A DNA stretch of 64,000 nt from Sva-07 sp031426215 (GCA_031426215.1 JANPKU010000215.1:1-64000), one strand, 5' to 3'; positions 1 through 8,973 are shown, counted from the first letter of the stretch. Notes: generated by a model from the sequence alone, not told the origin. Numbers and translations: made by a program.

Positions 1-165
1 GAGTGCTGTGGCGGCGGCTGCAGCGATGCGGTGTCGTTGGCGTTGGATGGTGGTGACGTACTCGTGGAGTTCGGTGTCGGTGAGTTCGTTGGTGTTGACA
101 GCGAGGAGCGAGTCGATTGCCGCTGCCAGATCGTCGAGCCCTTCGACATACGTCGAGCATAGCAC
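1..165 (-). CDS. DUF222 / 13E12-type HNH endonuclease family protein, 5' end only
   Basis: Reading the minus strand from a GTG at 165, the frame stays open for 55 codons to the window edge. It contains LDDLAAAIDSLLAV followed by TDTELHEYVTTIQRQ and an alanine-rich helix. This is the usual start of the actinobacterial 13E12-repeat family, in which an N-terminal DUF222 helical domain is followed by a C-terminal HNH nuclease motif; the HNH part would lie outside the window. An in-frame TTG at 183 is an alternative start. The cellular role of the family is not settled. A LexA-like box lies 25 nt upstream. Recognition rests on the N-terminus alone. Confidence 0.6.
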   Translation of the reverse strand, partial: MLCSTYVEGLDDLAAAIDSLLAVNTNELTDTELHEYVTTIQRQRHRIAAAAATAL

Positions 166-189
166 ACCAATACGAAAAAGCAACCAAAA

Positions 190-204
190 GAGTACAAATG
201 TTCG
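190..204 (-). promoter_or_regulatory. candidate LexA (SOS) box upstream of the DUF222 gene
   Basis: On the minus strand the sequence is CGAACATTTGTACTC. The first half-site matches the actinobacterial SOS consensus CGAAC-N4-GTTCG exactly and the second half matches at three of five positions. It lies 25 nt before the proposed GTG of the DUF222 gene, so LexA would overlap its promoter. No other gene nearby would use it in this orientation. Confidence 0.4.
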
Positions 205-229
205 TACGCCGACCGAAACGAAGCCTGTC

Positions 230-955
230 TCAGATCAGGCGTGCACCGATGGCGTCGACGCCATCGACGAAGGCGGTTCGTTGCGCGCCGCTCAAGGCCT
301 CGATCGATGGGACGAGCAGTCGGTCGGTCAGTTCGTCGGCTGCCGCCAGTCGGGTGCGGTCGTCGTCGGTGAGGTCGGGTGCGGTCTCCCAACCGAAGGT
401 GGCAACATCATCGGGCCGCCTGATCCCATGGGCGACCACAGGTGACAGTCCGGTGGCGACGATGGCGAGCAGATGCACGCTGCCGCGAAGTTCTCGAAGG
501 ATGCAAAGGTTGCGGTACGCGCGAGCGGACGGGTTCTCGGGGAGCGGTTCGGCGGCGATTCCGGCGAACAACGCCAGCGACGACCGGTCGACAGATGCAA
601 CGAGCTGCTCGGCGGCGTCATTGAATCCCTCCAATACGTCGAGACCGTCCAAGTGGGCGATCCCGAACTGGTCCGCACACGAGAGGTACGCGCGGGCCGC
701 TTCCCGCGGTTGCATGATCTGCGAAGCCGAGGTCCACATCACGTCCACGACCGATGGGCTGAAGTAGCCGAACGCCGCGACGACCACGGCAGGATCCACG
801 TCGCCCAGCACACCGCCGCGGCCAAGAAAGTAGAAGCGAAAGCCGTCGAGGCCCAGCTCCTTGCCTCGCGCCAAGGTGGCCGGGTCGAAGTAGAAGCGAT
901 TGCCGACCTGGTTGATAGTGGGTGACGTCTGCTGCACGGTCTCGAGTGGGGTCAT
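230..955 (-). CDS. SCO6745-family protein (uncharacterised helical protein)
   Basis: This 241-residue protein has the family's conserved opening: a short helix, FYFDPATLARGKELGLDGF, a glycine-rich GRGGVLGDVDP turn and VVAAFGYFSPSVV. A second helical half has the same general design (residues ~110-235). SCO6745-like proteins are widespread in actinobacteria. They are sometimes annotated as MarR-like, but no winged-helix DNA-binding motif is visible here, and no enzymatic function is established. There is no signal peptide or membrane segment, so it should be cytosolic. It is divergent from glnS with 67 nt between the starts, so the two may share a promoter region. Confidence 0.65.
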   Translation of the reverse strand: MTPLETVQQTSPTINQVGNRFYFDPATLARGKELGLDGFRFYFLGRGGVLGDVDPAVVVAAFGYFSPSVVDVMWTSASQIMQPREAARAYLSCADQFGIAHLDGLDVLEGFNDAAEQLVASVDRSSLALFAGIAAEPLPENPSARAYRNLCILRELRGSVHLLAIVATGLSPVVAHGIRRPDDVATFGWETAPDLTDDDRTRLAAADELTDRLLVPSIEALSGAQRTAFVDGVDAIGARLI

Positions 956-1022
956 GGCCCAGTTCTACACCGAGCAACTGTCTGCGCCGATCGTCGTACG
1001 GGCGTCCATACTGTTCAGCGCC

Positions 1023-2717
1023 ATGCCTGCCACCGACGGACTGCCTGCCGCCTCCAACTTCGTGCGCGATCTCGTCCGTTCCGACAACGAAGAGGGCACC
1101 TTCGGCGGCCGGGTGCAGACGCGGTTTCCGCCCGAGCCCAACGGTTACCTGCACATCGGCCACGCCAAGGCGATCACCGTCGATTTCGGCATCGCCCGCG
1201 AGTTCGATGGTGTCTGCAACCTGCGCTTCGACGACACCAATCCCGACACCGAGGACACCAGCTACGTCGACGGCATCATGGCCGACCTGGCGTGGCTCGG
1301 CTACCCGATCGACGGCGAACCGTTGTACGCCAGCGACTACTTCGAGCAGCTGTACGAATGGGCCGAGCTGCTGATCACGAAGGGTTTCGCCTACGTCGAC
1401 GATCAGGACGGCGACACCATCTCGGCCCAGCGCGGCGGCTACGGCAAACCCGGTGTCGAGAGCCCCTACCGTGACCGCCCCGTCGAGGAGAATCTCGATC
1501 TGCTCCGGCAGATGCGGGCCGGAGATTTCGCCGAAGGTTCGCATGTGCTGCGAGCGAAGGCCGACATGCAACACGACAACATGCAACTGCGCGACCCGGT
1601 CATGTACCGGATCCGCGACGTTCACCACCATCGCACCGGCGCGCTGTGGAAGATCTACCCGACGTACGACTGGGCCCACGGCCAGAGCGATGCGATCGAA
1701 GGTGTCACCCACTCACTGTGCACACTGGAGTTCGACAGTCATCGGGCGCTCTACGACTGGTATCTCGAACACCTCCCGCTGCCGTTCGAGCAACCACGCC
1801 AGACCGAGTTCGCCCGACTCGAGCTCACCTACACCGTGACGTCGAAGCGCAAGCTGTCCAAACTCGTCGACGACGGGACCGTCGACGGCTGGGACGATCC
1901 GCGGATGCCCACACTGCGGGGATTGCGGCGACGGGGATATCCGGCGTCGTCGATTCGGGAGTTCTGCGAGTTCATCGGTGTGTCGCGAACCAACAGTCGG
2001 CACCAGATCGAACTGCTCGAATCGTTCGTGCGCACCGAGTTGAACCGGGTGGCGCAGCGACGAATGGCCGTGCTGCGACCGTTGCGTGTCGTGATCACCA
2101 ACTGGCCGGTCGACGACCACGGTGAGCCCGTGGTCGAGTACGTCGAGCTGAACAACAACCCCGAGAACCCCGATGACGGCGTGCGCATGGTGCCGTTCTG
2201 CGGCGTGATGTACATCGAGCACGACGACTTCATGGCCGAGCCGCCGCCGAAGTACTTCCGCCTCTCGCCGGGCAAGGAGGTTCGACTGCGTGGCGCCTAC
2301 TTCGTTACGGCGACCGGCTTCGAGACCGATGCGGACGGCAACGTGGTCGAAGTGCACGTGACCTACGATCCGGGGACTCGCGGCGGCAACGCGCCCGATG
2401 GCCGCAAGGTGAAGTCGACGATGCACTGGGTGTCGGCTGCGCACGCCGTCGACGCCACCGTCGCACTCTATGACCGGCTGTTCGCCTCCGACGTTCCCGG
2501 CGAGTCGTCCGGCGATCCGCTCGACGACGTGAATCCGAACTCGCGTGAACTGCTCGACGGCGTCAAGCTCGAGCCGGCTCTGGCCGAGGTGGAACCCGGC
2601 CAGGTGGTGCAGTTCGAGCGTCTCGGTTACTTCGCCGCCGACCCAGCCCAGCCGCTGCTGTTCCACCGCACCGTGGGCCTTCGCGACGAGTGGGCCAACA
2701 TTCAAAAGCGCTCTTGA
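1023..2717 (+). CDS. glnS: glutaminyl-tRNA synthetase
   Basis: It charges tRNA(Gln) with glutamine using ATP, a class I aminoacyl-tRNA synthetase reaction in the cytosol. The 564-residue product carries the class I HIGH motif within NGYLHIGHAK (residues 44-47) and the KMSKS-loop variant TSKRKL (~273-278) typical of GlnRS. It also has the GlnRS C-terminal beta-barrel region, and its length is close to the E. coli enzyme (about 550). The ATG at 1023 was preferred over an in-frame upstream ATG at 900 because the extension lies in the oppositely oriented neighbour. Most actinobacteria make Gln-tRNA through GatCAB, so a GlnRS here is unusual. Identity is confident. Confidence 0.93.
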   Translation: MPATDGLPAASNFVRDLVRSDNEEGTFGGRVQTRFPPEPNGYLHIGHAKAITVDFGIAREFDGVCNLRFDDTNPDTEDTSYVDGIMADLAWLGYPIDGEPLYASDYFEQLYEWAELLITKGFAYVDDQDGDTISAQRGGYGKPGVESPYRDRPVEENLDLLRQMRAGDFAEGSHVLRAKADMQHDNMQLRDPVMYRIRDVHHHRTGALWKIYPTYDWAHGQSDAIEGVTHSLCTLEFDSHRALYDWYLEHLPLPFEQPRQTEFARLELTYTVTSKRKLSKLVDDGTVDGWDDPRMPTLRGLRRRGYPASSIREFCEFIGVSRTNSRHQIELLESFVRTELNRVAQRRMAVLRPLRVVITNWPVDDHGEPVVEYVELNNNPENPDDGVRMVPFCGVMYIEHDDFMAEPPPKYFRLSPGKEVRLRGAYFVTATGFETDADGNVVEVHVTYDPGTRGGNAPDGRKVKSTMHWVSAAHAVDATVALYDRLFASDVPGESSGDPLDDVNPNSRELLDGVKLEPALAEVEPGQVVQFERLGYFAADPAQPLLFHRTVGLRDEWANIQKRS

Positions 2718-2774
2718 TCGAACAGCAGCCTCGGCGCTGCCCGGTCGAGCGGCTCGGCGGCTACGTTCGGCGGC

Positions 2775-5516
2775 ATGAGACGAAACGTTGGGCGCCTCGT
2801 CCTGACCCTCGGGTTGCTCGCATCCGTCGTGCCAGCGGTGCTGGCCTCACCGTCGCCTGCCCAGGCTGCACAGGCCGACATCGCCTGCACCCCACTTCCC
2901 GCTGGGGGAGCGACGACCACGCCACCCCTGCAGAGCTACACCCCGATCAACCCCGTTCGCCTCGTCGACACCCGCAACAACATCGGTGGAGTCAGCGTGC
3001 CCATCGATCGTGGGTGCACGATGATCGTCAGTGTCGGCAGTGACATCCCGTCGAATGCCCAGGCCGTGGCGTTGTCGATGACTGCGGTCAACAGCGAGGC
3101 CGACTTCTTCACCGTGTACCCGTGCGCCGCTGGCCGCCCGGAGACGTCGAACCTCAACGCTCGGGCCGGATTCGCCACCCCCAACCTCGTGGTGGCGATT
3201 CCGGACGCGAACCGTCAGATCTGCGTGTTCAGCCATGGGCGATCCGATCTCATCATCGACCTGAGCGGGTGGTGGTCGGATGGACCGAACCGATTCGGAT
3301 CGATTGCACCGCAGCGCGTCTACGACAGCCGCCAGCCGGGGCTGACCGCGCTGGCTCCGCTCCGTGTGCGCGAGGTGCAGATCCCGGCCTCCGTCATCCC
3401 GGTGGGCTCGACGGCGGCGGTGGTGAACCTGACCGCAGCCAACGGTGTAGTTCCGGGCTTCATGACGGCATTTCCCTGCGGGGAGCCTGCACCGAACGCC
3501 TCGAACGTCAACTTCTTCGCCGGTGAGGCTCGCGCGGTGGGAGCGATCGTCAAGCTCGGACTCGGGAGCACGCTCTGCGTGATCGCCGACACGACCGTCC
3601 ACGTGATCGTCGACGTCACCGGCTACTACGCACCCGCCCCGGCATTCGGTCCGGCCGCAGTGGTCGTACCGACGGCAGGGCGCCGGGTCGTCGACAGCCG
3701 CAACGGAATCGGCGGTCCGCTGCTCCCGCTCGCTGCGGGTGAAGTCCGGTCGTTCGATCCGGTCGCCGGGCTGGCAGATGCCGCCGACGCGTCGGCCGTG
3801 ATGCTGAACTTCGTCTCGACCGATGCTGCGGGCGCGGGTTTCCTGACGGCGTATCCGTGCGGGGGCGCGGTTCCGGACGTGTCTTCGCTCAACTTCCGCA
3901 CGGGAGAGGCGGCGACGAATCTCGCCACGATCGAACTTGGCGCAGACCGCCAGGTCTGCATGGTCTCATCGGTGCGCACCAACGTGATCGTCGACGTGTT
4001 CGCCGTGATGAAAGCGTCCGCGGGCTCGCCCTTCGAGCGACTGTCGTTCGATACGCCGACGTGGCCGCCCTTCAACCCCGCAGCCACCGACTACGTCGTC
4101 GAGTGCGCAGCTGGAGCCGGATCGTCGAACGTGACGATGACGATCGACGTGCTGCCGATCACGACGGCGTCCGTGTCGGTGGAGGGTGGTCCGGCAACAC
4201 CGGTCGGCACCGGCACGGTGAACGTGCCCATGCGGACCGATGATCTGCTCGTGCTGTCGACGACCCGTCAGGGCGTCGTGACGAATTATCACTTCCGGTG
4301 CGTGCCCGCCGACTTCCCACGACTCGAAGTGCTCCGGCCAGGCAACCCGGCTCCGGGCTGGTACCTGACCACGTCGGGTTTCGCGAGCACGAACCCGGCT
4401 AGAAACGGTCCGTTCCTGATGATTCTCGACAACTACGGCGCACCGGTCTGGTACAAGCGCACGGTCAACTCCGCAGGCGTCGCGCTGCCGATGATGGACG
4501 CCAAGCGACTCTCCGACGGGCGATTGGCGTTCACGCCATCGCGCGGACCGTTCGGGGTCGAGCTGGACCAGGGCTACTGGCTGACGAATCTAGAGGGCAC
4601 GACGACGGTCAAGCACCAGACCACCAACCCGGCGCCGGACCAGTTGCCGACCGACCACCACGACTACGTCGAACTGAACGCAGCCACCAATGCGCGTGCA
4701 CATATCAGCTATCCCATCGAGACGGCCGCCGGCCCACTCCCCTGTACGCCGACTTCGAACAAGTATTCGGATGGCGTCATTCAGGAGATTTCCGGCAACG
4801 TTCAGATCTGGCGGTGGAACATGCGCCAGTACTTCGATCCGGCATCGTCGACGTTCGCCCAGAATTTCGAGTCCACGCCAGGGTTCGCTGGGACCGGGTG
4901 CGACGTTTTCCACATCAACGCGCTCGATCGCGAAGCCGACGGTGACTACGTCGTCACGGTGCGCCACATGGACGGCGTGTTCCGAGTCGATCATCCGGCA
5001 GGTGACGTGCTGTGGACGCTCGGCACCCCGAAGGCGCTCAGTGACACGAATCCGGCGGCAAGGAAGCAGCTCAGGATCGTCGGCGATCCGTACACGACTC
5101 CCGGCGATCCCTTCAGCGGTCCGAAGCGACCGCACGATGCTCGCCTCAACGGCAACGTGTTGACGATGCTCGACAACCGAGCGGGTACCGGGAATCCTTC
5201 CAGGGCCGTGGCCTACACCATCGACACGAGCAACCCGGCTGATCCGACCGCAACCCTGCTGTGGGAGATCCGCAATCGGGAACTTGGCGGGTCGACCCTT
5301 GGCAGCGTTCAGCAGTCAGTTGACGGGTCGGTGCTGATCAACTGGGGCGCCGGGTTGCAGCCGATCATCGACGAACGAACCACGAACGGCGACCGGCTGA
5401 TGGCCGTCGGCCTACCGAACGGCGGCAACTCGTATCGCACCGTCAAGTACGCCCCGAGCGACTTCGATGTCGACCAGCTGCGGGAATTCGCCGGAGGTTC
5501 CGTCGCGAGCCCGTGA
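2775..5516 (+). CDS. secreted arylsulfotransferase-like protein with three N-terminal VDTR repeats
   Basis: This 913-residue protein starts with a signal peptide (hydrophobic ~7-28, cleavage near AQA at 30-32). Three tandem ~120-residue beta repeats follow, marked by RLVDTRNNIGG, RVYDSR and RRVVDSRNGIGG. Each ends in a VDVTGYY-type strand, and they span about residues 55-415. A short cadherin-like beta-sandwich segment (~425-515) leads into an ASST/arylsulfotransferase-type beta-propeller (~520-900) beginning PGWYLTTSG and MILDNYGAPVWYK. The VDTR repeats are common in secreted actinobacterial proteins and are thought to be adhesive or scaffold modules. A catalytic His is expected in ASST enzymes, but I cannot assign it with certainty. 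The 3' end lies in a long palindrome shared with the convergent neighbour. Confidence 0.75.
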   Translation: MRRNVGRLVLTLGLLASVVPAVLASPSPAQAAQADIACTPLPAGGATTTPPLQSYTPINPVRLVDTRNNIGGVSVPIDRGCTMIVSVGSDIPSNAQAVALSMTAVNSEADFFTVYPCAAGRPETSNLNARAGFATPNLVVAIPDANRQICVFSHGRSDLIIDLSGWWSDGPNRFGSIAPQRVYDSRQPGLTALAPLRVREVQIPASVIPVGSTAAVVNLTAANGVVPGFMTAFPCGEPAPNASNVNFFAGEARAVGAIVKLGLGSTLCVIADTTVHVIVDVTGYYAPAPAFGPAAVVVPTAGRRVVDSRNGIGGPLLPLAAGEVRSFDPVAGLADAADASAVMLNFVSTDAAGAGFLTAYPCGGAVPDVSSLNFRTGEAATNLATIELGADRQVCMVSSVRTNVIVDVFAVMKASAGSPFERLSFDTPTWPPFNPAATDYVVECAAGAGSSNVTMTIDVLPITTASVSVEGGPATPVGTGTVNVPMRTDDLLVLSTTRQGVVTNYHFRCVPADFPRLEVLRPGNPAPGWYLTTSGFASTNPARNGPFLMILDNYGAPVWYKRTVNSAGVALPMMDAKRLSDGRLAFTPSRGPFGVELDQGYWLTNLEGTTTVKHQTTNPAPDQLPTDHHDYVELNAATNARAHISYPIETAAGPLPCTPTSNKYSDGVIQEISGNVQIWRWNMRQYFDPASSTFAQNFESTPGFAGTGCDVFHINALDREADGDYVVTVRHMDGVFRVDHPAGDVLWTLGTPKALSDTNPAARKQLRIVGDPYTTPGDPFSGPKRPHDARLNGNVLTMLDNRAGTGNPSRAVAYTIDTSNPADPTATLLWEIRNRELGGSTLGSVQQSVDGSVLINWGAGLQPIIDERTTNGDRLMAVGLPNGGNSYRTVKYAPSDFDVDQLREFAGGSVASP

Positions 5517-5577
5517 GTGTTCGAGATGTGCCTGGGGACTCGGCGGAGCCGGTCCCGAGCACATCTCGAACACTTAC
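5513..5577. terminator. long palindrome overlapping the stop codons of two convergent genes
   Basis: The arms are 5513-5531 and 5559-5577. They pair over 19 positions with one G-U, around a 27-nt middle that can itself pair (GGGAC 5535-5539 with GTCCC 5552-5556). The TGA of the upstream gene (5514-5516) and the TAA of the minus-strand gene (5574-5576) both lie inside the arms. There is no T-run. It could be a bidirectional terminator or 3'-end stabiliser. Confidence 0.6.
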
Positions 5578-7703
5578 TCCGAGTACCAGGTGCAGCCGTA
5601 CTGATCGGGGTTGCCCCAGCTCACGGTGTCGCGAGGTTCGAGGCTCTGGCGGTCGGAGAACTTCATCTGGTCGAGGCCGACGGTCACCAGCTCGTCGTCG
5701 ATGACGATCGATCGCTGCAGGGGGTTCCAACAGCCGGACTCCTGCCTGCTCGAGTGGCTGATCGTGCCCCTTGCGACCAGTTCTCGGCCTTCGAGGTCGG
5801 CGACCACTGCGCCACCACCGGCTCCGGCGATGCTCTTCGCCAGGCAGTCCACGGCGGGTCCGCAGTCGCCCCAGCCCGGCGAGACCGGCAGCACGATCGT
5901 GCCATCGGCCGGCCAGAAGAGGAACGCCTTGTGGTCCCACTCGACTTCGCTGTAGCCGCCGATCGCGAGGGTGCTGATGCGCTGCGGGTTCGTCGGATCG
6001 CTCACGTCGAACAAGCTGAGCTGCGTGCCGGTGGTTCGCCCCTCGTCGGTGGCGTCCTGGCCGACACCGAGCAGCAGGCCGTCGCCGACCGGATGGAGAT
6101 AGGCGGAGTAGCCGGGAATCTTCAGCTCCCCTGCTTGGACCGGGTTGGCCGGGTCGCTGAGATCGATCACATACAACGGATCGATCTGGCGGAACGTGAC
6201 GACGTAGGCGAGGCTGTCGATGAAGCGGACGGCATAGATCTGTTCGTCCTTGCCGAGCCCACCGACCGAGGAAATCTGTTCGAGAGCATCCCCGTTCGGA
6301 CGCAGCACGAAGACCGTTGATTCGCTCTGATCACCGAAGCCACCACCATCGTCGGTGGTGGTCGCCACTCGGAGATCGCCGTTGTACTCACTCATTGCGA
6401 ACTGGTTGACCAGGCGACCCTCGACATCGCCAGAAGCGACATAGGTGGCGCCGGTACCGGTATCGAGGCGGAACTGATGGATCAAGGTGGGCGGGGGACC
6501 AGGGTCGTCGACCGGAGCGCTCTGCGGCGCTCCGAGCTCCGGCTCGAACGGAACCGGACCACCCCACTGCCAGTCCCAGTTCCGGGTCGCGACGTACAAG
6601 TTGTCGGTCGAGGCGTAGACGGTGTCGCCCGTGGACACGATGCCGGCCGACCCGATTGGCGTGCCGTCGCCGCTCATGTCGATCGATCCGATCCAGGTGA
6701 GGCCGAGCCCGGCGAATTCTGGCGGCGCCGCCACGGCCTCGCACGGCAGCACCTGCGACATCGGACCGAAGCCCCCGTCGGAGTCCTCGTCGAACCGGCG
6801 CGGCAACCAGTCCTCCACCGTCGACTCGCTGATGATCTCCTTGTTGCGTTCCAGGGCGGAGTCCTCGTCGAGGCCGAACTGGTTCGGTTGCACGAACGCC
6901 AGACGTTGGTCGAACGACGTGGTGATCACCAACCGTGCCACACCGTCGACCGACCGTGTCGCGACGACGCCACCCTCCAGGTGCGTCCGTCGCAGCAAGA
7001 CAGGGCTGGTCGGATCTGCCACGTCGAACAACGACACGATCGTGTCGGGTGCTCCGCCCCAACTCGAGCTGACGACCACGAGACGATCACCGTCGAGCAG
7101 CATCTGGTGGCCGCCCTCGGGGAGTTCGGGGTCGGCGACCACCTCGGCGTCGGTGACCGACACGATGCGCAGCCCGTCGCTGTTGGCGACGTACACGTAC
7201 TCGCCGTCGGTCTCGACGATGTCGCCTTCATCGACACCGACTTCTTGCACGTTCGTGCCGGAGAAGTCCTCGCCCGGCACGCCGCCCTGCGGTGTCGGAG
7301 CGCTCTCGGGACTGTCGGCGCCGGCCTCGTCGGTTGCTGTCATGTCGCCTTCCATGACCCGGCCGTCGCCGTAGTAGATGCCTCCGCCACCGAGCCCCCA
7401 CGCCGTCACTCGTTGGGACGCTTCGGTCTGCATGTAGGTCAACAGGGCATCGCAGTCGCCGAAGAACTCGAGATTCGCCGATGCGAACCCTTGCGGACCC
7501 GCTGTGATCGTGGACGACGGCGTGCTAGCAGCGGGCTCGGTCGTCGACGTGTCAGCCGGTTCGGTCGTGGACGTGTCGGCGGTGCTCCTCGGCTCGGTCG
7601 TCGGCTCGGTCGGTTCGCTGGTCGGTCCGTCGGCGCTACACGATGCGGCCACGAACAGCGCGGTTGCGGCGAGTGCCAGTGGGAGGAGACGTCGAGGCAT
7701 CAT
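5574..7703 (-). CDS. beta-propeller domain lipoprotein
   Basis: This 709-residue exported lipoprotein has a signal sequence ending in lipobox VAASC (Cys22), a Ser/Thr/Glu/Pro-rich linker (~25-65), then a large domain of repeated propeller strands. Examples are VGVDEGDIVETDGEYVYVA, LLDGDRLVVVSS and VSLFDVADPTSPVLLRR. This matches the secreted 'Beta_propel' family (PF09826 type) of archaea and bacteria, whose function is unknown. ATG codons occur at 7703 and 7700 in tandem; upstream in-frame sequence belongs to the oppositely framed LLM gene and was excluded. It lies 41 nt downstream of the LLM oxidoreductase gene on the same strand, so co-transcription is possible. Confidence 0.8.
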   Translation of the reverse strand: MMPRRLLPLALAATALFVAASCSADGPTSEPTEPTTEPRSTADTSTTEPADTSTTEPAASTPSSTITAGPQGFASANLEFFGDCDALLTYMQTEASQRVTAWGLGGGGIYYGDGRVMEGDMTATDEAGADSPESAPTPQGGVPGEDFSGTNVQEVGVDEGDIVETDGEYVYVANSDGLRIVSVTDAEVVADPELPEGGHQMLLDGDRLVVVSSSWGGAPDTIVSLFDVADPTSPVLLRRTHLEGGVVATRSVDGVARLVITTSFDQRLAFVQPNQFGLDEDSALERNKEIISESTVEDWLPRRFDEDSDGGFGPMSQVLPCEAVAAPPEFAGLGLTWIGSIDMSGDGTPIGSAGIVSTGDTVYASTDNLYVATRNWDWQWGGPVPFEPELGAPQSAPVDDPGPPPTLIHQFRLDTGTGATYVASGDVEGRLVNQFAMSEYNGDLRVATTTDDGGGFGDQSESTVFVLRPNGDALEQISSVGGLGKDEQIYAVRFIDSLAYVVTFRQIDPLYVIDLSDPANPVQAGELKIPGYSAYLHPVGDGLLLGVGQDATDEGRTTGTQLSLFDVSDPTNPQRISTLAIGGYSEVEWDHKAFLFWPADGTIVLPVSPGWGDCGPAVDCLAKSIAGAGGGAVVADLEGRELVARGTISHSSRQESGCWNPLQRSIVIDDELVTVGLDQMKFSDRQSLEPRDTVSWGNPDQYGCTWYSE

Positions 7704-7744
7704 GTGTGTTGGACGTCGCACGATGCTGCTTGGTTCCGTTCGGC

Positions 7745-8665
7745 TCAGGTCTCGAGCGGCAGGAGGACGTCGGCCGCCTCTGCGAGATGGGCAACCCAGG
7801 CGTCGGCGTTCTCGGGTTCGGCCAGGGGGAGCACGACGAACTTCGAGGTCCCGACGTCGACGAACTGTCGGATCAGGTCGGTCAAGCCGTCCCACGACGT
7901 CGGAACGAGTTCGCTCGGATCGTCGAGGTCCGGTCGCCGCCTGGCGAGCAACGCCAGCAGTCGGTCGGGAATCGGCCCGAACGAATACGGCACGAGCACG
8001 CCGAAGTGGTCGTGGTCGATCCCGCGGTCGTGTTCGGCGCACACCTCCTCGATCAGCATTCGGCCGGCCGCCGCGTCGGCCGGTGTGACGAACGACGGAA
8101 GCCAACCGTCGGCCATCCGCCCAACTCGGCGCAACTCCGACGGGGCGATACCGCCGAGCCACACCTCCATCTTCTGTGCGCTGGGCTGAACTCGGACCTC
8201 GTCGTAGTCGTAGCGATCGCCGTGATGGGTGAACGAGTCCCCGGTCCAGCAGTGCCGCATGACCGTGAGCATCTCGTCGAACAGTCGGGCCCGTTCGCCC
8301 CGCTGCACCCCGAAGGCCTGCTGTTCGACCGGATCGACAGCGCCGAGCCCGAACGCGGGAAGCAGTCGGCCGCCGGACATGTTTGACAAGGTGGCGAGCT
8401 CTTTGGCGAGCACCACCGGGTTGCGGCCGGGGAGGACCATCACCGACATCCCGAACTTCAATCGCTCGGTACGCCCGGCACCGTAGGCCATTGCCACGAG
8501 CGGGTCGGGTGCCGGCCCGCTGATTCGTTCCGACAGCCAGAGCGAGTCGAATCCGAGCGCTTCCAGCGAATCTACGACGGTGCCGTACGACGGCCCGTTC
8601 AACGTGGTCGACGTCCCTAGCCCGAATCCGATACGAACCTTCGGCTGGGTCGGCTGATCACTCAT
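7745..8665 (-). CDS. LLM-class flavin/F420-dependent oxidoreductase
   Basis: This 306-residue luciferase-like TIM barrel begins VRIGFGLGTST. It contains LEALGFDSLWLSERI (helix-strand 1), RTERLKFGMSVMVLPGRNP, LATLSNMSGGRL and MRHCWTG, followed by the family's GGIAPSELRRVGRMADGWL phosphate/cofactor-binding stretch. These are the hallmarks of bacterial LLM proteins, many of which in actinobacteria use coenzyme F420. The substrate cannot be deduced. It is cytosolic and probably first in a short unit with the downstream beta-propeller lipoprotein. No strong Shine-Dalgarno is visible before the ATG. Confidence 0.8.
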   Translation of the reverse strand: MSDQPTQPKVRIGFGLGTSTTLNGPSYGTVVDSLEALGFDSLWLSERISGPAPDPLVAMAYGAGRTERLKFGMSVMVLPGRNPVVLAKELATLSNMSGGRLLPAFGLGAVDPVEQQAFGVQRGERARLFDEMLTVMRHCWTGDSFTHHGDRYDYDEVRVQPSAQKMEVWLGGIAPSELRRVGRMADGWLPSFVTPADAAAGRMLIEEVCAEHDRGIDHDHFGVLVPYSFGPIPDRLLALLARRRPDLDDPSELVPTSWDGLTDLIRQFVDVGTSKFVVLPLAEPENADAWVAHLAEAADVLLPLET

Positions 8666-8736
8666 CGCCCGATCGTTACACGTCGAGCGTCACCCGTGAC
8701 GAGCAGGTGGCGACGGCGTCTCGCCGAGAGCCGGGA

Positions 8737-8973
8737 TCAGTGGCGTCGATTCGTGCCGAGGCGCACCGGGAGATGCTCTCGGCGGTCACGGCCGGTCTGG
8801 ATCCAGCTCGCCGTGAAGGCCACCACGATCACCGGCAACACGATGGCCGCTTGCGGGATGTCGCTGGCGGTCGACAACATGACTGCTGCGAATCCGGCGA
8901 CGACCGAGATCACCACGGCGAGCTTGATGGCGGCATTCCAGGTGTGTCGGCTGAGTTCCACAGGCATCTTCAT
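8737..8973 (-). CDS. small two-helix membrane protein, unknown function
   Basis: This 78-residue protein has two hydrophobic helices (about residues 17-35 and 41-57), a positively charged tail (RDRREHLPVRLG), and strong GC bias in third codon positions that supports real coding. No family is recognised. The second Met (8967) is an alternative start. It ends 72 nt upstream of the LLM gene start on the same strand. Confidence 0.6.
   Translation of the reverse strand: MKMPVELSRHTWNAAIKLAVVISVVAGFAAVMLSTASDIPQAAIVLPVIVVAFTASWIQTGRDRREHLPVRLGTNRRH

Noticed and set aside
618..2705. Long minus-strand frames opposite glnS
   Set aside because: The plus strand carries an intact GlnRS with both class I motifs. 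The opposite frames lack any family resemblance.
6477..8189. 570-codon plus-strand frame opposite the beta-propeller lipoprotein and LLM genes
   Set aside because: It crosses two real minus-strand genes and has no motif; it is a GC-bias artefact.
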